Part shown: one piece after another, positions 1-8,884 of the stretch
Position numbering within the stretch: position 1 is the stretch's first letter
How the letters are laid out: each line of letters opens with the position of its first letter
Source: Methylovorus glucosotrophus
GTDB lineage: Bacteria; Pseudomonadota; Gammaproteobacteria; Burkholderiales; Methylophilaceae
Assembly (NCBI RefSeq): GCF_009858335.1
Contig: NZ_VMSE01000001.1
Span: 2,170,001-2,234,000 of the forward strand
Direction of reading: 5' to 3'
DNA length: 64,000 bases
Program-made: the position numbers and the translations under genes
Notes under the pieces: generated by a model
What the model was told of the DNA's origin: nothing
The model's database searches: none
Seen by the model: only the letters and a program-made list of their open reading frames with translations

Positions 1-1
1 G

Positions 2-292
2 GTGATTGCCAAGGGTGCCGATGCCGTGGCCCTGAAGATTCGTGAAGTGGCCGCCGAGCACAAGATCATGACGCTGGAATCCCCCAAGCTGGCACGGGCG
101 CTTTATGCCCACACCGAGCTGGGCGATGAAATTCCTCAGGCACTGTATTCCGCCGTGGCTGAGATCATCGCTTATGTGTTCCAGATGCGCGCCTTCAACA
201 AGCATGGCGGCTTCCGCCCTGAAACACCGACCCAACTGGATGTGCCGGATGCACTGGATCCCCATCACAAGCTGACTGAGGTAACAGCCTGA
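2..292 (+). CDS. flhB: Flagellar export switch protein FlhB (C-terminal part, cut by window edge)
   Basis: Only the last 96 residues are present; the gene begins before the window, so the first codon here is not a true start. The fragment is the cytoplasmic FlhB_C domain, which follows the autocleaved NPTH site: it opens with VIAKGAD, continues with a helix containing ALKIREVA, and has the typical LYSAVAEIIAYVF segment near residues 47-60. In the flagellar type III export apparatus FlhB switches substrate class from rod/hook to filament proteins when the hook reaches its length. The stop codon overlaps the flhA start (TGATG), so the two are co-transcribed and probably translationally coupled. 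A related free-standing copy of the same domain lies at 32496-32801. Confidence 0.93.
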   Translation: MIAKGADAVALKIREVAAEHKIMTLESPKLARALYAHTELGDEIPQALYSAVAEIIAYVFQMRAFNKHGGFRPETPTQLDVPDALDPHHKLTEVTA

Positions 293-2373
293 TGAACAAC
301 TTTGCCCTCAAGGATATCCTGAGTCATCTGGGCGGCCGCACCATCGCCGCCCCGCTGCTGATCGTCATGTTGCTGGCGATGATGATTCTGCCATTGCCTG
401 CCATCGCACTGGATGTGCTGTTCAGCTTCAACATCGCCCTGTCCATCATGGTGCTGATGATAGGCCTGCAAACATCCAAGCCACTGGACTTCATCGCCTT
501 CCCGACCGTGCTGCTGGTTAGCACCATGCTGCGCTTGTCATTGAACGTGGCTTCCACCCGCGTGGTGCTGACCGAGGGGCATGCCGGTCCGGATGCTGCA
601 GGTAAAGTGATCGAAGCCTTCGGCCACTTCCTGATTGGCGGTAACTACACCGTGGGTATCGTGGTGTTCGTGATCCTGACCATCATCAACTTTACCGTGG
701 TGACCAAGGGTGCTGGCCGGATTGCCGAAGTGGGCGCCCGGTTTACCCTGGACGCGATGCCCGGCAAGCAGATGGCGATTGATGCCGACCTGAATGCCGG
801 CCTGATCGGTGAAGATGAAGCCCGCCGCCGCCGTTCCGAGATCGGTCAGGAAGCCGAGTTCTACGGCGCCATGGACGGTGCCAGCAAATATGTACGGGGC
901 GATGCCGTCGCTGGCATCCTGGTCACGGTCATCAATATCGTCGGTGGCCTGATCGTCGGCATGGTGCAGCACGACATGGCCTTTGCCGATGCCATCAAGA
1001 ATTACACCCTGCTGGCGATTGGTGACGGTCTGGTCGCGCAGATTCCTTCGCTGGTGATTTCTGTGGCGGCCGGTGTGGTGGTATCCCGCGTCGCCAATAC
1101 GGAAGACGTCGGCACACAACTGGTGACCCAGCTGTTCTCCAACCCCAAGGTCATTTATGTCACCGCCGCCATTATCGGCAGCATGGGCGCTATTCCTGGC
1201 ATGCCACACTTTGCATTCCTCACGCTGGGTGCCCTGCTTGCCGGTCTGGCCTATTTCGTGGCCGAGAAAAAGAAGAGCGCAGAAGACCCTGTGGTGGCAC
1301 CGCCACCTGTTCCTACCGGCGAGCCTGAAGAGGCTAGCTGGAATGATGTGCTCCCGGTCGATGTCATCGGGCTGGAAGTGGGTTATCGCCTGATTCCGCT
1401 GGTCGACAAAGCCCAGGGTGGCGATCTCTTGAAACGCATCAAAGGCCTGCGCAAGAAATTCGCCCAGGAAGTCGGCTTCCTCGCTCCTACCGTGCACATA
1501 CGCGACAACCTGGAGCTGCGTCCTTCCGGCTATCGCATCACCCTGAAAGGTGTTGAGGTCGGCAGCGGCGAATCCAACCATGGTCAGTTTCTGGCGATCA
1601 ACCCTGGCATGGTCAGTGGCACCCTGCCTGGCACCGCCACCACCGACCCGGCCTTTGGCCTGCCTGCCATCTGGGTGGAATCCACAGTGCGTGATCAGGC
1701 CCAGGCCATGGGTTATACCGTAGTGGATGCCAGCACCGTGGTGGCTACCCACCTGAATCACATCATCACCACCAATGCCGCTGACTTGCTGGGCCGCCAG
1801 GAAGTCCAGCAGCTGCTGGACCATATTGGCAAGGATTCGCCAAAGCTGGTCGAAGACCTGGTGCCCAAGCAATTGCCATTGTCCGTGGTGCAGAAGGTAT
1901 TGCAGAACTTGCTGAGCGAAGGCGTGCACATCCGCGATATGCGCACCATCGTCGAAACCCTGTCCGAATACGCCTCACGCACACAAGACCCAAGCGAGCT
2001 GACTACCTTTGTCCGCGTGCAGCTGGGCCGCGCCATCGTGCAGCAGCTGTTCCCCAACGGTAATGAAGTCTCTGTCATGGCGCTGGATAACCAGCTGGAA
2101 CGCCTGTTGATGCAAGCCTTGAGCAGCAGCAATGCAGGCGGTGCTGCCATTGAGCCTGGCCTGGCTGAAACCCTGTCCAAACAGGCCGAAGCCGCTACCC
2201 GCAAGCAGGAGCAACTGGGCATGACGCCTGTGCTGCTGGTACCGGGTCCGTTGCGCTCTGCCCTGTCGAAATTCCTGCGCCGTGCTATTCCGCATCTTCG
2301 TGTGTTGTCGCATGAAGAGCTTCCTGATTCAAAAACTATCCGTGTCACTAGCCTTATTGGAGGTCAAGCATGA
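292..2373 (+). CDS. flhA: Flagellar biosynthesis protein FlhA
   Basis: FlhA is the large inner-membrane component of the flagellar export gate; its cytoplasmic ring docks chaperone-substrate complexes. The 693 residues match the family length. The N-terminal half, to about residue 330, is strongly hydrophobic with several membrane segments. The family signature RFTLDAMPGKQ lies at residues 150-160, followed by DADLNAG. The rest is the soluble domain (about 355-693). The start overlaps the flhB stop and the stop overlaps the flhF start by ATGA, giving a tightly packed flhB-flhA-flhF-flhG block. I see nothing truncated or unusual. Confidence 0.98.
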   Translation: MNNFALKDILSHLGGRTIAAPLLIVMLLAMMILPLPAIALDVLFSFNIALSIMVLMIGLQTSKPLDFIAFPTVLLVSTMLRLSLNVASTRVVLTEGHAGPDAAGKVIEAFGHFLIGGNYTVGIVVFVILTIINFTVVTKGAGRIAEVGARFTLDAMPGKQMAIDADLNAGLIGEDEARRRRSEIGQEAEFYGAMDGASKYVRGDAVAGILVTVINIVGGLIVGMVQHDMAFADAIKNYTLLAIGDGLVAQIPSLVISVAAGVVVSRVANTEDVGTQLVTQLFSNPKVIYVTAAIIGSMGAIPGMPHFAFLTLGALLAGLAYFVAEKKKSAEDPVVAPPPVPTGEPEEASWNDVLPVDVIGLEVGYRLIPLVDKAQGGDLLKRIKGLRKKFAQEVGFLAPTVHIRDNLELRPSGYRITLKGVEVGSGESNHGQFLAINPGMVSGTLPGTATTDPAFGLPAIWVESTVRDQAQAMGYTVVDASTVVATHLNHIITTNAADLLGRQEVQQLLDHIGKDSPKLVEDLVPKQLPLSVVQKVLQNLLSEGVHIRDMRTIVETLSEYASRTQDPSELTTFVRVQLGRAIVQQLFPNGNEVSVMALDNQLERLLMQALSSSNAGGAAIEPGLAETLSKQAEAATRKQEQLGMTPVLLVPGPLRSALSKFLRRAIPHLRVLSHEELPDSKTIRVTSLIGGQA

Positions 2374-3725
2374 ACATCAAACGCTTTTTCGCATCGAGTT
2401 CCCGCGAAGCATTAGCCATGGTCCGTAAAAGCCTGGGTGAGGATGCCGTTATCCTGTCTAACCGTGCGGTCAACGGGGGTAACGAGATCCTGGCCTTCAA
2501 GGAAGAAGACATGGCCTCCTTCATGTCCGATGATACCCCGGTGCAAAGCAGCAAGCGCCGTGCAGCGCCTGCCATGGAGCCCCTGCAAGCTGCGCAGGCC
2601 CGCCCCGCCGCACGCCAGGCACGTCCTCCTGTGCGTCAGGCTGCGCCCGAAGCCGAACCTTATCGCGCCGTGCGTACCGAGCCTGCACCTACCACCACGG
2701 CACGCCCCAAGGTCACCACCACGCCAGCGCAAGCAGCCGCGCCACAGTCCAACAAGCAGATCAATGACATGCTGAACGAGATCCGCAATATGCGCAGCGT
2801 GATCGAATCGCAACTGGTGGAAATCTCCTGGGGCAATATCCAGCACCGTGACCCGGTCAAATCCAACACACTGAACATGCTGCTGTCCGCAGGCTTCAGT
2901 GCTGCGCTGTCGCGCCAGATTGCCGAAAACATGCCAGATCATCGCACCAGCGCCGAAGCCAACACCTGGGTGCAATCGATTCTGGAAAAGAACCTGCAGG
3001 CCATCCCCAATGAAGATGAAATCCTCAATCGCGGTGGCGTGTTTGCGCTGATCGGGCCAACCGGTGTCGGCAAGACCACCACCACCGCCAAGCTGGCCGC
3101 ACGTTTTGTCATGAAGCATGGCCCTGGCAAGCTGGGCCTGATCACGACCGATGCTTACCGGATTGGCGGTCATGAGCAATTGCGCATCTACGGCAAGATT
3201 CTGGGCGTGATGGTGCATGCGGTGAAAGACGAAGCCGACCTGAAAATTGCCCTAGAAGAACTCAAGGGCAAGCACACCATCCTGATTGATACCGTGGGCG
3301 TCAGCCAGAAAGACCGCATGGTGGCCGAGCAGATCGCCATGCTGTCCAGCACCCGCCAGCCGATCAAGAAGCTGTTGTGCCTCAACGCCACCAACACCGG
3401 CGAAACACTGACCGATGTGGTGCGTGCTTACAAGGTCAAGCAGCTGGATGGCTGCATCATCACCAAGCTGGACGAAGCCGCCACCATCGGCAGCGCGCTG
3501 GATGTGATCATCCGCGAAAAACTGCGCCTGTATTACGTGGCCAATGGTCAGCGCGTGCCGGAAGACCTGCATGTCGCCAATAAAAAGCTGCTGATCCATC
3601 GCGCTTTCCGCGCTGGCGCGCAGAACACGTCATCCTTCCAGTTCAAGCATAACGAGCTGCCATTCCTGATGGGCAATACCTCGCCAGTCGCCACCAAGCT
3701 GAGCATGGGAGCCGATCATGTCTAG
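2370..3725 (+). CDS. flhF: Flagellar SRP-type GTPase FlhF
   Basis: FlhF is an SRP-family GTPase that fixes the site and number of polar flagella. The N-terminal basic region begins MNIKRFFA, then a proline/alanine-rich linker covers about residues 65-125. The NG GTPase domain starts near residue 130, with the P-loop GPTGVGKT at 229-236, a G3-type motif DTVGVSQKD (usual form DTAG) and a TKLDEA guanine-specificity motif. The length of 451 is within the family range. The start overlaps flhA by ATGA and the stop overlaps flhG by 8 bases. FlhF plus FlhG is the gene pair typical of polarly flagellated bacteria, so polar flagellation is inferred. Confidence 0.97.
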   Translation: MNIKRFFASSSREALAMVRKSLGEDAVILSNRAVNGGNEILAFKEEDMASFMSDDTPVQSSKRRAAPAMEPLQAAQARPAARQARPPVRQAAPEAEPYRAVRTEPAPTTTARPKVTTTPAQAAAPQSNKQINDMLNEIRNMRSVIESQLVEISWGNIQHRDPVKSNTLNMLLSAGFSAALSRQIAENMPDHRTSAEANTWVQSILEKNLQAIPNEDEILNRGGVFALIGPTGVGKTTTTAKLAARFVMKHGPGKLGLITTDAYRIGGHEQLRIYGKILGVMVHAVKDEADLKIALEELKGKHTILIDTVGVSQKDRMVAEQIAMLSSTRQPIKKLLCLNATNTGETLTDVVRAYKVKQLDGCIITKLDEAATIGSALDVIIREKLRLYYVANGQRVPEDLHVANKKLLIHRAFRAGAQNTSSFQFKHNELPFLMGNTSPVATKLSMGADHV

Positions 3726-4545
3726 TTTCCGCGAAGATCAAGCCGCTGGTCTGCGGCGCATCATGTCCGGCCCCCGGCCCCGTATCGTGTCGGTGTTATC
3801 CGCCATGCCGGGCAATGCCCAGGCCAGACTGATCAAGAATCTCGGCGCCTCGATTCAGGATGATGGCAACAATGTCATCATCGTGCACGCCACCGCCAAT
3901 ACCGGCGATGCCCTGACCCATTACAAGCTGGGCAATACCCCCAGCCTGCTGGAAGTTGCCAATCAGCGCGTGCCTTTGAACAAGGCGATAAAGTTTTCCG
4001 AGCAGGGTTATCGCATCAGCCGTCTCTTGCCCAAGCAGGGCAGCATGCAGTTCCAGCAGGCAGAAGGCCTGCAGCTGGACCGTATCTTCGGCAAGCTGGC
4101 GCAGGAATATGACATCGTGTTGGTCGATACTGTTTTAAATAATAACGCTCTGCCATTACAATCGCTCAACGATGGCGAAATTGTGATTCAACTCACGCGC
4201 GATCCGGAGTCGATCAAGCAGGCCTATATCCTCATCAAGCAGGTATGCAGCCAGCTGGGGCGACGTTCTTTCGGTATTGTGGTGAGCAACGCCAGCCAGG
4301 CCCAGGCCATGCTGGTGTTTGAGAACATTGCACAGGTAGCACGCCGCTTCATGCAGATAGACCTGGAGTTCATGGGGGCGATCCCGGCGGATGAGCACCT
4401 GAGCCGGGCAGAAAAACTGGGGCGCGTAGTCATTGATGCATTTCCAATGGCACAAGCCTCGGCTGCCTTCAAGGCACTGGCGCGCAAGCTGGACTACCGG
4501 CAGGCGATACTGGCAGAGATTCAGCGCACTTCGATCACGCTGTAA
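3718..4545 (+). CDS. flhG: FlhG/FleN-like MinD-type protein with degenerate P-loop
   Basis: Position directly after flhF, length (275 residues) and overall MinD-like pattern identify this as the FlhG/FleN homologue, which normally acts as an ATPase limiting flagellar number by antagonising FlhF. The N-terminal helix with RED-Q-AAGLRR (residues 5-14) resembles the FlhG activator helix that stimulates FlhF. The deviant Walker A motif, normally KGGVGKT near residues 28-36, is absent: the equivalent stretch reads SAMPGNAQARLIKNL. The later Asp-Thr-Pro element is changed too (VLVDTVLN). ATP binding by the usual mechanism therefore looks lost, while the FlhF-contacting helix seems kept. The family assignment is firm; the loss of ATPase activity is inferred. 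Confidence 0.88.
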   Translation: MSSFREDQAAGLRRIMSGPRPRIVSVLSAMPGNAQARLIKNLGASIQDDGNNVIIVHATANTGDALTHYKLGNTPSLLEVANQRVPLNKAIKFSEQGYRISRLLPKQGSMQFQQAEGLQLDRIFGKLAQEYDIVLVDTVLNNNALPLQSLNDGEIVIQLTRDPESIKQAYILIKQVCSQLGRRSFGIVVSNASQAQAMLVFENIAQVARRFMQIDLEFMGAIPADEHLSRAEKLGRVVIDAFPMAQASAAFKALARKLDYRQAILAEIQRTSITL

Positions 4546-4597
4546 GGCCAGGCCACAATACGCAGGGCAAGACACTGCCGCAGCCTCGGCTCAGGCA

Positions 4598-4630
4598 CGG
4601 TTGCACATATCGGATTGATATGCGCAACCG
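4598..4630. repeat. Long inverted repeat between flhG and fliA
   Basis: Arms CGGTTGC-A-CATATC (4598-4611) and GATATG-C-GCAACCG (4617-4630) pair over 13 base pairs with one A/C mismatch around a five-base loop GGATT. No T-run follows on either strand, so it is not a classical intrinsic terminator. It lies about 100 bases before fliA and could act as an mRNA structure or protein-binding site. The structure is seen; no function is assigned. Confidence 0.6.
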
Positions 4631-4733
4631 CAGGCGGGCTGGCGCTCGCGCGGCACGGGTGTAGAATGTCGGCAAGCAATGCTTGTGATCCATCTCACAC
4701 TATTAAACGACAAGGTGCCCAAGCAAGGAAAGT

Positions 4734-5468
4734 ATGTATACGGCCACGGGAAAACCCAATCAGAAAGATAGCCTGCTGCACCAGCATGCCACGCTGGTGA
4801 AGAAGCTGGCCTATCAGCTGAAGGCGAAGCTGCCGCCCAGCGTGGAGCTGGACGACCTGGTGCAGGCCGGCATGATGGGCCTGCTGGATGCGATCAATCG
4901 TTATGAAGATACGCATGGCGCCCAGTTTGAAACCTACGCAGCCCAGCGCATACGCGGCGCCATGATAGATGAGCTGCGCAATGCCGACTGGCTGCCGCGC
5001 AGCATCCGCAAGAACATGCGCGATGTGGAAGGTGCCATCAACCAGCTGGAACAAGTGCTGGGACGGCCACCGACCGAAGGCGAAGTCGCCAAGCAACTCA
5101 AGATGTCGCTGGATGATTACTACGACATGCTGGGCGAATGCAGCGGCCACCAGTTGCTCTACTACGAAGATTTTCATGAATCCGAAGGCGGCGACCACTT
5201 TCTGGACCGCTTTCTGCAGGATGACTCAGGCAACCCGATCAAAGGCCTGCTCGACAGCAATTTCCGGGAAACCCTGATTGAAGCAATTGAAAACCTGCCC
5301 GAGCGCGAACAGATTTTAATGGGTCTGTACTACGAACAAGAACTTAACCTCAAAGAAATTGGCGCCGTGATGAATGTCTCAGAATCACGGGTCTGCCAGT
5401 TGCATAGTCAAGCCATTGCTCGATTACGCGCTTACATGAAAGAGCAATTATGGACTGGGGCAGCCTAG
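4734..5468 (+). CDS. fliA: RNA polymerase sigma-28 factor FliA
   Basis: FliA directs transcription of late flagellar genes (filament, motor, anti-sigma). The 244 residues carry sigma region 2 with a segment including DLVQAGMMGLLDAI near residues 41-54 and AAQRIRGAMIDELR near 67-80, region 3 in the middle, and a region 4 helix-turn-helix at the end (NLKEIGAVMNVSESRVCQ, about 205-222). The start follows an AAGGAAAG ribosome-binding site. It is separated from flhG by 188 bases, which may hold its own promoter, and overlaps motC by 19 bases. Its likely targets in this window are the sigma-28 sites before flgM, flgK and fliC. Confidence 0.97.
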   Translation: MYTATGKPNQKDSLLHQHATLVKKLAYQLKAKLPPSVELDDLVQAGMMGLLDAINRYEDTHGAQFETYAAQRIRGAMIDELRNADWLPRSIRKNMRDVEGAINQLEQVLGRPPTEGEVAKQLKMSLDDYYDMLGECSGHQLLYYEDFHESEGGDHFLDRFLQDDSGNPIKGLLDSNFRETLIEAIENLPEREQILMGLYYEQELNLKEIGAVMNVSESRVCQLHSQAIARLRAYMKEQLWTGAA

Positions 5469-6190
5469 GCGGCATCTTACTCGCCATTTTCGGCATTCTG
5501 TTGGGGCAAGCTATTGAAGGCGGCAAGGTTGCCTCGCTGATTCAGCCTGCGGCTTTCCTGATTGTGGTTTTTGGCACCTTTGGTGCCGTCCTGCTGCAAA
5601 GCAAACCTGCCAATTTCAAGCTGGGTATCATGCTGCTGCGCTGGATCGTGCAACCACCGGTGGATGACCGAAAAGAACTCAGTCGCCGCATCATCGGCTG
5701 GAGCCACACCGCCCGCCGCGATGGCCTGCTCAAGCTCGAAGCCCAGCTGTATAACGAAACTGACCCCTTTATCAAAAAAGGCCTGCGCCTGCTGATCGAC
5801 GGCATCGCCGCTGACAAGATCCGCGAAATCTGCGCCATTGATATCTACTATTACGAAAGCCAGTACCGCAGCGCCGCCAAAATCTGGGATTCCGCCGGCG
5901 GCTACGCGCCTACCATTGGCATTCTGGGGGCGGTGCTGGGCCTGATTCATGTGATGGAAAATTTGTCCGACCCCAGCCGTCTGGGCAGTGGCATTGCGGT
6001 GGCATTCGTCGCCACGATCTATGGCGTGGGCCTCGCCAATATTGTGTTCCTGCCCATAGGCAGCAAGCTCAAGGCTTACGTATTGCAAGAGGCCAGCCGG
6101 CGCGAAATGCTCATGAATGCCTGGGTATCCATCGCCCAAGGCGACCATACGCGCGTGGTGGAAGAGCGCCTCAACAGCTACATGCGCTGA
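5450..6190 (+). CDS. motC: Flagellar motor stator protein MotC (MotA family)
   Basis: A MotA/ExbB-family inner-membrane protein of 246 residues. Two N-terminal membrane segments lie at about residues 4-24 and 28-48, then a cytoplasmic loop, then a second pair from about 150 (GGYAPTIGILGAVLGLIHVM) and 180-205. This is the usual four-segment MotA layout, which with MotB/MotD forms the ion channel driving rotation. MotC rather than MotA is preferred because the order fliA...motC-motD, downstream of flhAFG, resembles the Pseudomonas arrangement, though the chemotaxis genes found there between fliA and motC are missing here. The start lies inside fliA, suggesting coupled translation. Confidence 0.93.
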   Translation: MDWGSLGGILLAIFGILLGQAIEGGKVASLIQPAAFLIVVFGTFGAVLLQSKPANFKLGIMLLRWIVQPPVDDRKELSRRIIGWSHTARRDGLLKLEAQLYNETDPFIKKGLRLLIDGIAADKIREICAIDIYYYESQYRSAAKIWDSAGGYAPTIGILGAVLGLIHVMENLSDPSRLGSGIAVAFVATIYGVGLANIVFLPIGSKLKAYVLQEASRREMLMNAWVSIAQGDHTRVVEERLNSYMR

Positions 6191-6205
6191 TACGGAACCC
6201 TATCC

Positions 6206-7147
6206 ATGCGCAGAAGACAGGTAGAGGAAGACGAGGACAACAAGGAACGCTGGATGGTGTCCTATGCTGACTTCATCACCCTGCTGTTTGCGTTTTTTGT
6301 GGTCATGTACGCGATCTCCTCGGTCAATCAGGGCAAGTACGAGCAGCTGACATCTTCTCTGGGCACCGCCTTCACCGGCGAAAACACGCCCCAACTCAAC
6401 AACCCGCCCGATGGCAACAACGAGCATGCCAATATCAAGGGCCTGTATGGGCAGCCATCGTTCATCCGTCCGCTGGAACTCGCCCGCCGCAACGACAAAC
6501 AACGCCGTGAACGCGAAGCCATGACCGCCATGGCGAACAATCTCGCCAACCACCTGGCCCCCATGGTGCTGGAAGGCAAGATCAAAGTCATGCAGAACAA
6601 CCGCGGCGTGCGGGTGGATATCCACGACAGCCTGCTGTTTGCGCCCGGCGCCTCCGAGCTGCAACCCATCGCCAGCGGTCCGCTCAACGAAATCGCGCAG
6701 GCACTGAAAGCCAATAACCATGCGATTCAGGTGGAAGGCCACACCGACAATGTGCCCATCCATAACGACAAGTTTTACTCCAACTGGGAGCTGTCCGCCA
6801 TGCGCGCCAGCAGCGTGGTACGCATGCTGCAGGATAGCGGCCTGGATGAGAAACGCCTGAGCGCCGTGGGCTTTGGCGCCTCGCAACCGCTGGAGGACAA
6901 CAGCACGCCACTGGGCCGGGCGCGCAACCGTCGCGTTTCCATCATGATTCTTTACGACTCGCTGATGCCCAATCAGACCGATGTTTCCGAGATTACCCCT
7001 GACAAAACGACGGTCATCCGGCCAACAGCGCCACCCGCACCCGAGGCAAGCAATGCCCCGGAAGCCACCGCTACGCCGGCAGCGGCACCAGCACCGGCGT
7101 CAGCCAAACCGCCAGCTGCAGCCAGCAGCAAACCCGCCGCCAACTAG
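6206..7147 (+). CDS. motD: Flagellar motor stator protein MotD (MotB family)
   Basis: A MotB-type protein of 313 residues. Near the N-terminus lies WMVSYADFITLLFAFFVVMY (about 16-35); Asp22 in it is the conserved ion-binding residue of MotB proteins, in a single membrane helix. A periplasmic plug/linker follows, then an OmpA-like peptidoglycan-binding domain at about 140-255 with VEGHTDNVPI and a later GRARNRRVSI motif. The last 50 residues or so form an alanine/proline-rich tail not needed for the family fold. It lies 15 bases after motC. Together they should form one stator complex; no second motA/motB set is in the window. Confidence 0.94.
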   Translation: MRRRQVEEDEDNKERWMVSYADFITLLFAFFVVMYAISSVNQGKYEQLTSSLGTAFTGENTPQLNNPPDGNNEHANIKGLYGQPSFIRPLELARRNDKQRREREAMTAMANNLANHLAPMVLEGKIKVMQNNRGVRVDIHDSLLFAPGASELQPIASGPLNEIAQALKANNHAIQVEGHTDNVPIHNDKFYSNWELSAMRASSVVRMLQDSGLDEKRLSAVGFGASQPLEDNSTPLGRARNRRVSIMILYDSLMPNQTDVSEITPDKTTVIRPTAPPAPEASNAPEATATPAAAPAPASAKPPAAASSKPAAN

Positions 7148-7228
7148 CCACCGCTCACGGCTCAGCTAGCCGCGGCCCCCGAATTCTGCCATCATTCAAC
7201 GCTTCACTTATCACCATAAGGCCTGTAC

Positions 7229-8254
7229 ATGAGCTCAAGTTCTCGCCTGCGCTGGGGCATTCTGGGTGCTGCCAGAGTCAATGAACGCCTGTTGCCTGCC
7301 ATCGTGGCAGCGCCCAATGCCGAACTGGTTGCGATTGCCAGCCGCCGTCCCGATGCCGCGGCCGAAACCCTGAAAAAATACGCGCCCGGCACGCCCGGTA
7401 TCTCGCTTTACCATAACCTGGAAGCACTGCTGCAGGATGAACGTGTGGAAGCCGTCTACCTGCCCATGGCCAATGACGAGCACGCCGAATGGGCGCTGAA
7501 GGCACTGGCCGCAGGCAAGCATGTGCTGATCGAAAAGCCCATGGCACTCAAGGTAGAGGACATCAACGCCATTGAAGCCGCTGCCCAGGCAAAAAACCTC
7601 AAGGTGATGGAAGGCTTTATGTATCGCTTTCACCCGCAGCACCAGCGCGTGCAAGAGATTGTGGCCTCGGGGGTATTGGGCGAAATCCGCTATGCGCACG
7701 CCAGCTTTTCATTCCTGATGCGCCCTGCCCGGCTTTATCGCCTGGCAAAAGACACCGCCAATGGCGGCGGTGCCATGTGGGATGTGGGCCCTTATGCCAT
7801 CCATACCCTGCGCCACTGCTTTGGCAGCGAGCCCCTCGCCGTATCGGCCATGGCCAAATACGCCGAAAGCGGCGCCGATATTTCTGCCAGCGGCATCCTC
7901 GACTTTGGCGATGGCAAACGCGGGCATTTTGATGTGAGCTTTGAATGCAGTCGCCAGTCCGAATACCGTATTGTCGGCAACAAAGGCTCGCTGATCTGCC
8001 ATACCGTGTGGCAACTGCCAGGCACCAGCGATGTGCCATTGATCAGCTGGTGGACCGATGACGGTCAAAAACACGTCGAAACCTACGCGCCCAGCAACCA
8101 CTTCAATCTGGAAATCGCCCATTTCAGCGACTGTGTGCTCAACGATAAAACCCCACTACTGAGCCTGCAGGATGCCAGGGCCAATTGCCGCGCGATTGTC
8201 GCGACGCTGGAAGCCGCCGCCAGCGGGCGTAGCGTCAGCCTGGCTAGCAAGTAA
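7229..8254 (+). CDS. Gfo/Idh/MocA-family NAD(P)-dependent oxidoreductase
   Basis: Family member of 341 residues. An N-terminal Rossmann fold starts at RWGILGAARVNERLLPA (about 8-24). The signature EKPMA with the catalytic-type lysine lies at 102-106, and the C-terminal substrate-binding domain contains GGGAMWDVGPY near residue 175. Such enzymes oxidise or reduce sugars, inositols or similar diols; the substrate cannot be read from sequence. It lies 81 bases after motD on the same strand and 15 bases before an mgtC-like gene. Neither has an obvious link to the flagellum. The ribosome-binding site is weak (AAGG). Confidence 0.88.
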   Translation: MSSSSRLRWGILGAARVNERLLPAIVAAPNAELVAIASRRPDAAAETLKKYAPGTPGISLYHNLEALLQDERVEAVYLPMANDEHAEWALKALAAGKHVLIEKPMALKVEDINAIEAAAQAKNLKVMEGFMYRFHPQHQRVQEIVASGVLGEIRYAHASFSFLMRPARLYRLAKDTANGGGAMWDVGPYAIHTLRHCFGSEPLAVSAMAKYAESGADISASGILDFGDGKRGHFDVSFECSRQSEYRIVGNKGSLICHTVWQLPGTSDVPLISWWTDDGQKHVETYAPSNHFNLEIAHFSDCVLNDKTPLLSLQDARANCRAIVATLEAAASGRSVSLASK

Positions 8255-8269
8255 GACGAAGGAAACCGG

Positions 8270-8788
8270 ATGGATAGCCTGCTGCACGAAGTCATAAACA
8301 CCATCATGGCCGAGTTTTCCGACCTGCCCAACGGGGCCGAGGTCACGCGCGTGGTTCTGCGTCTGGGCATCGCCGCGATGCTGGGCGGGCTTTTGGGCTA
8401 TGAGCGTGAATTCCGCGGCAAGGCCGCCGGCATGCGCACGCACATGCTGGTAGCGCTGGGCGCAGCGATGTTTGTGCTGGTGCCAATACAGGCCGGTCTC
8501 ACCGACGCTGAAATCAGCCGCGTGGTTCAAGGGGTGATTGCCGGGGTGGGTTTCCTGTGCGCAGGCACCATCATCAAACATGGACACGATGGCGAAGTGC
8601 ATGGCCTCACCACCGCCGCCGGCTTGTGGATGACGGCCGCCATCGGCGTTGCCGCTGGCCTGGGCCGCGAGTCCACCGCCATCCTGAGCGCGATTCTGGC
8701 GTATGCCATCCTGCATATCGTGCCCAAGCTTGCCCACCAGTATCACCAGGCGCAAGAAGGCAGCAAGCAAGACAGCGAGGGTCAGTAA
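8270..8788 (+). CDS. MgtC/SapB-family membrane protein
   Basis: Integral membrane protein of 172 residues. The MgtC/SapB core includes LGGLLGYEREFRGKAAGMRTHMLVALG-like features at about residues 37-65 and three or four hydrophobic segments (about 27-45, 59-76, 88-105, 120-150). Family members are linked to growth at low magnesium and to inner-membrane homeostasis; their biochemical activity is debated. A good AAGGAAA ribosome-binding site precedes the start. It follows the oxidoreductase by 15 bases, so the two probably share a transcript. It faces the flgN terminator convergently. Confidence 0.87.
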   Translation: MDSLLHEVINTIMAEFSDLPNGAEVTRVVLRLGIAAMLGGLLGYEREFRGKAAGMRTHMLVALGAAMFVLVPIQAGLTDAEISRVVQGVIAGVGFLCAGTIIKHGHDGEVHGLTTAAGLWMTAAIGVAAGLGRESTAILSAILAYAILHIVPKLAHQYHQAQEGSKQDSEGQ

Positions 8789-8813
8789 ACCAGGCGGATC
8801 AGCATCCGCAGGC

Positions 8814-8838
8814 AAAAAAAAACCGCCCATCGGGGCGG
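8814..8838 (-). terminator. Intrinsic terminator of the flgMN transcript
   Basis: Read on the minus strand, CCGCCC - CGAT - GGGCGG forms a six-pair GC stem (8823-8838) followed directly by a run of nine T (8814-8822). It lies 47 bases after the flgN stop, as expected of the end of the flgM-flgN transcript. Confidence 0.9.
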
Positions 8839-8884
8839 CGGGGCGTTAACTACACTTAACGCCTCTGGAGGAACTGGAAGTTCG

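Noticed and set aside
538..1929. Minus-strand open frame of 463 residues
   Set aside because: It is antisense to flhA, rich in His and Gln as is typical of reverse frames in GC-rich genes.
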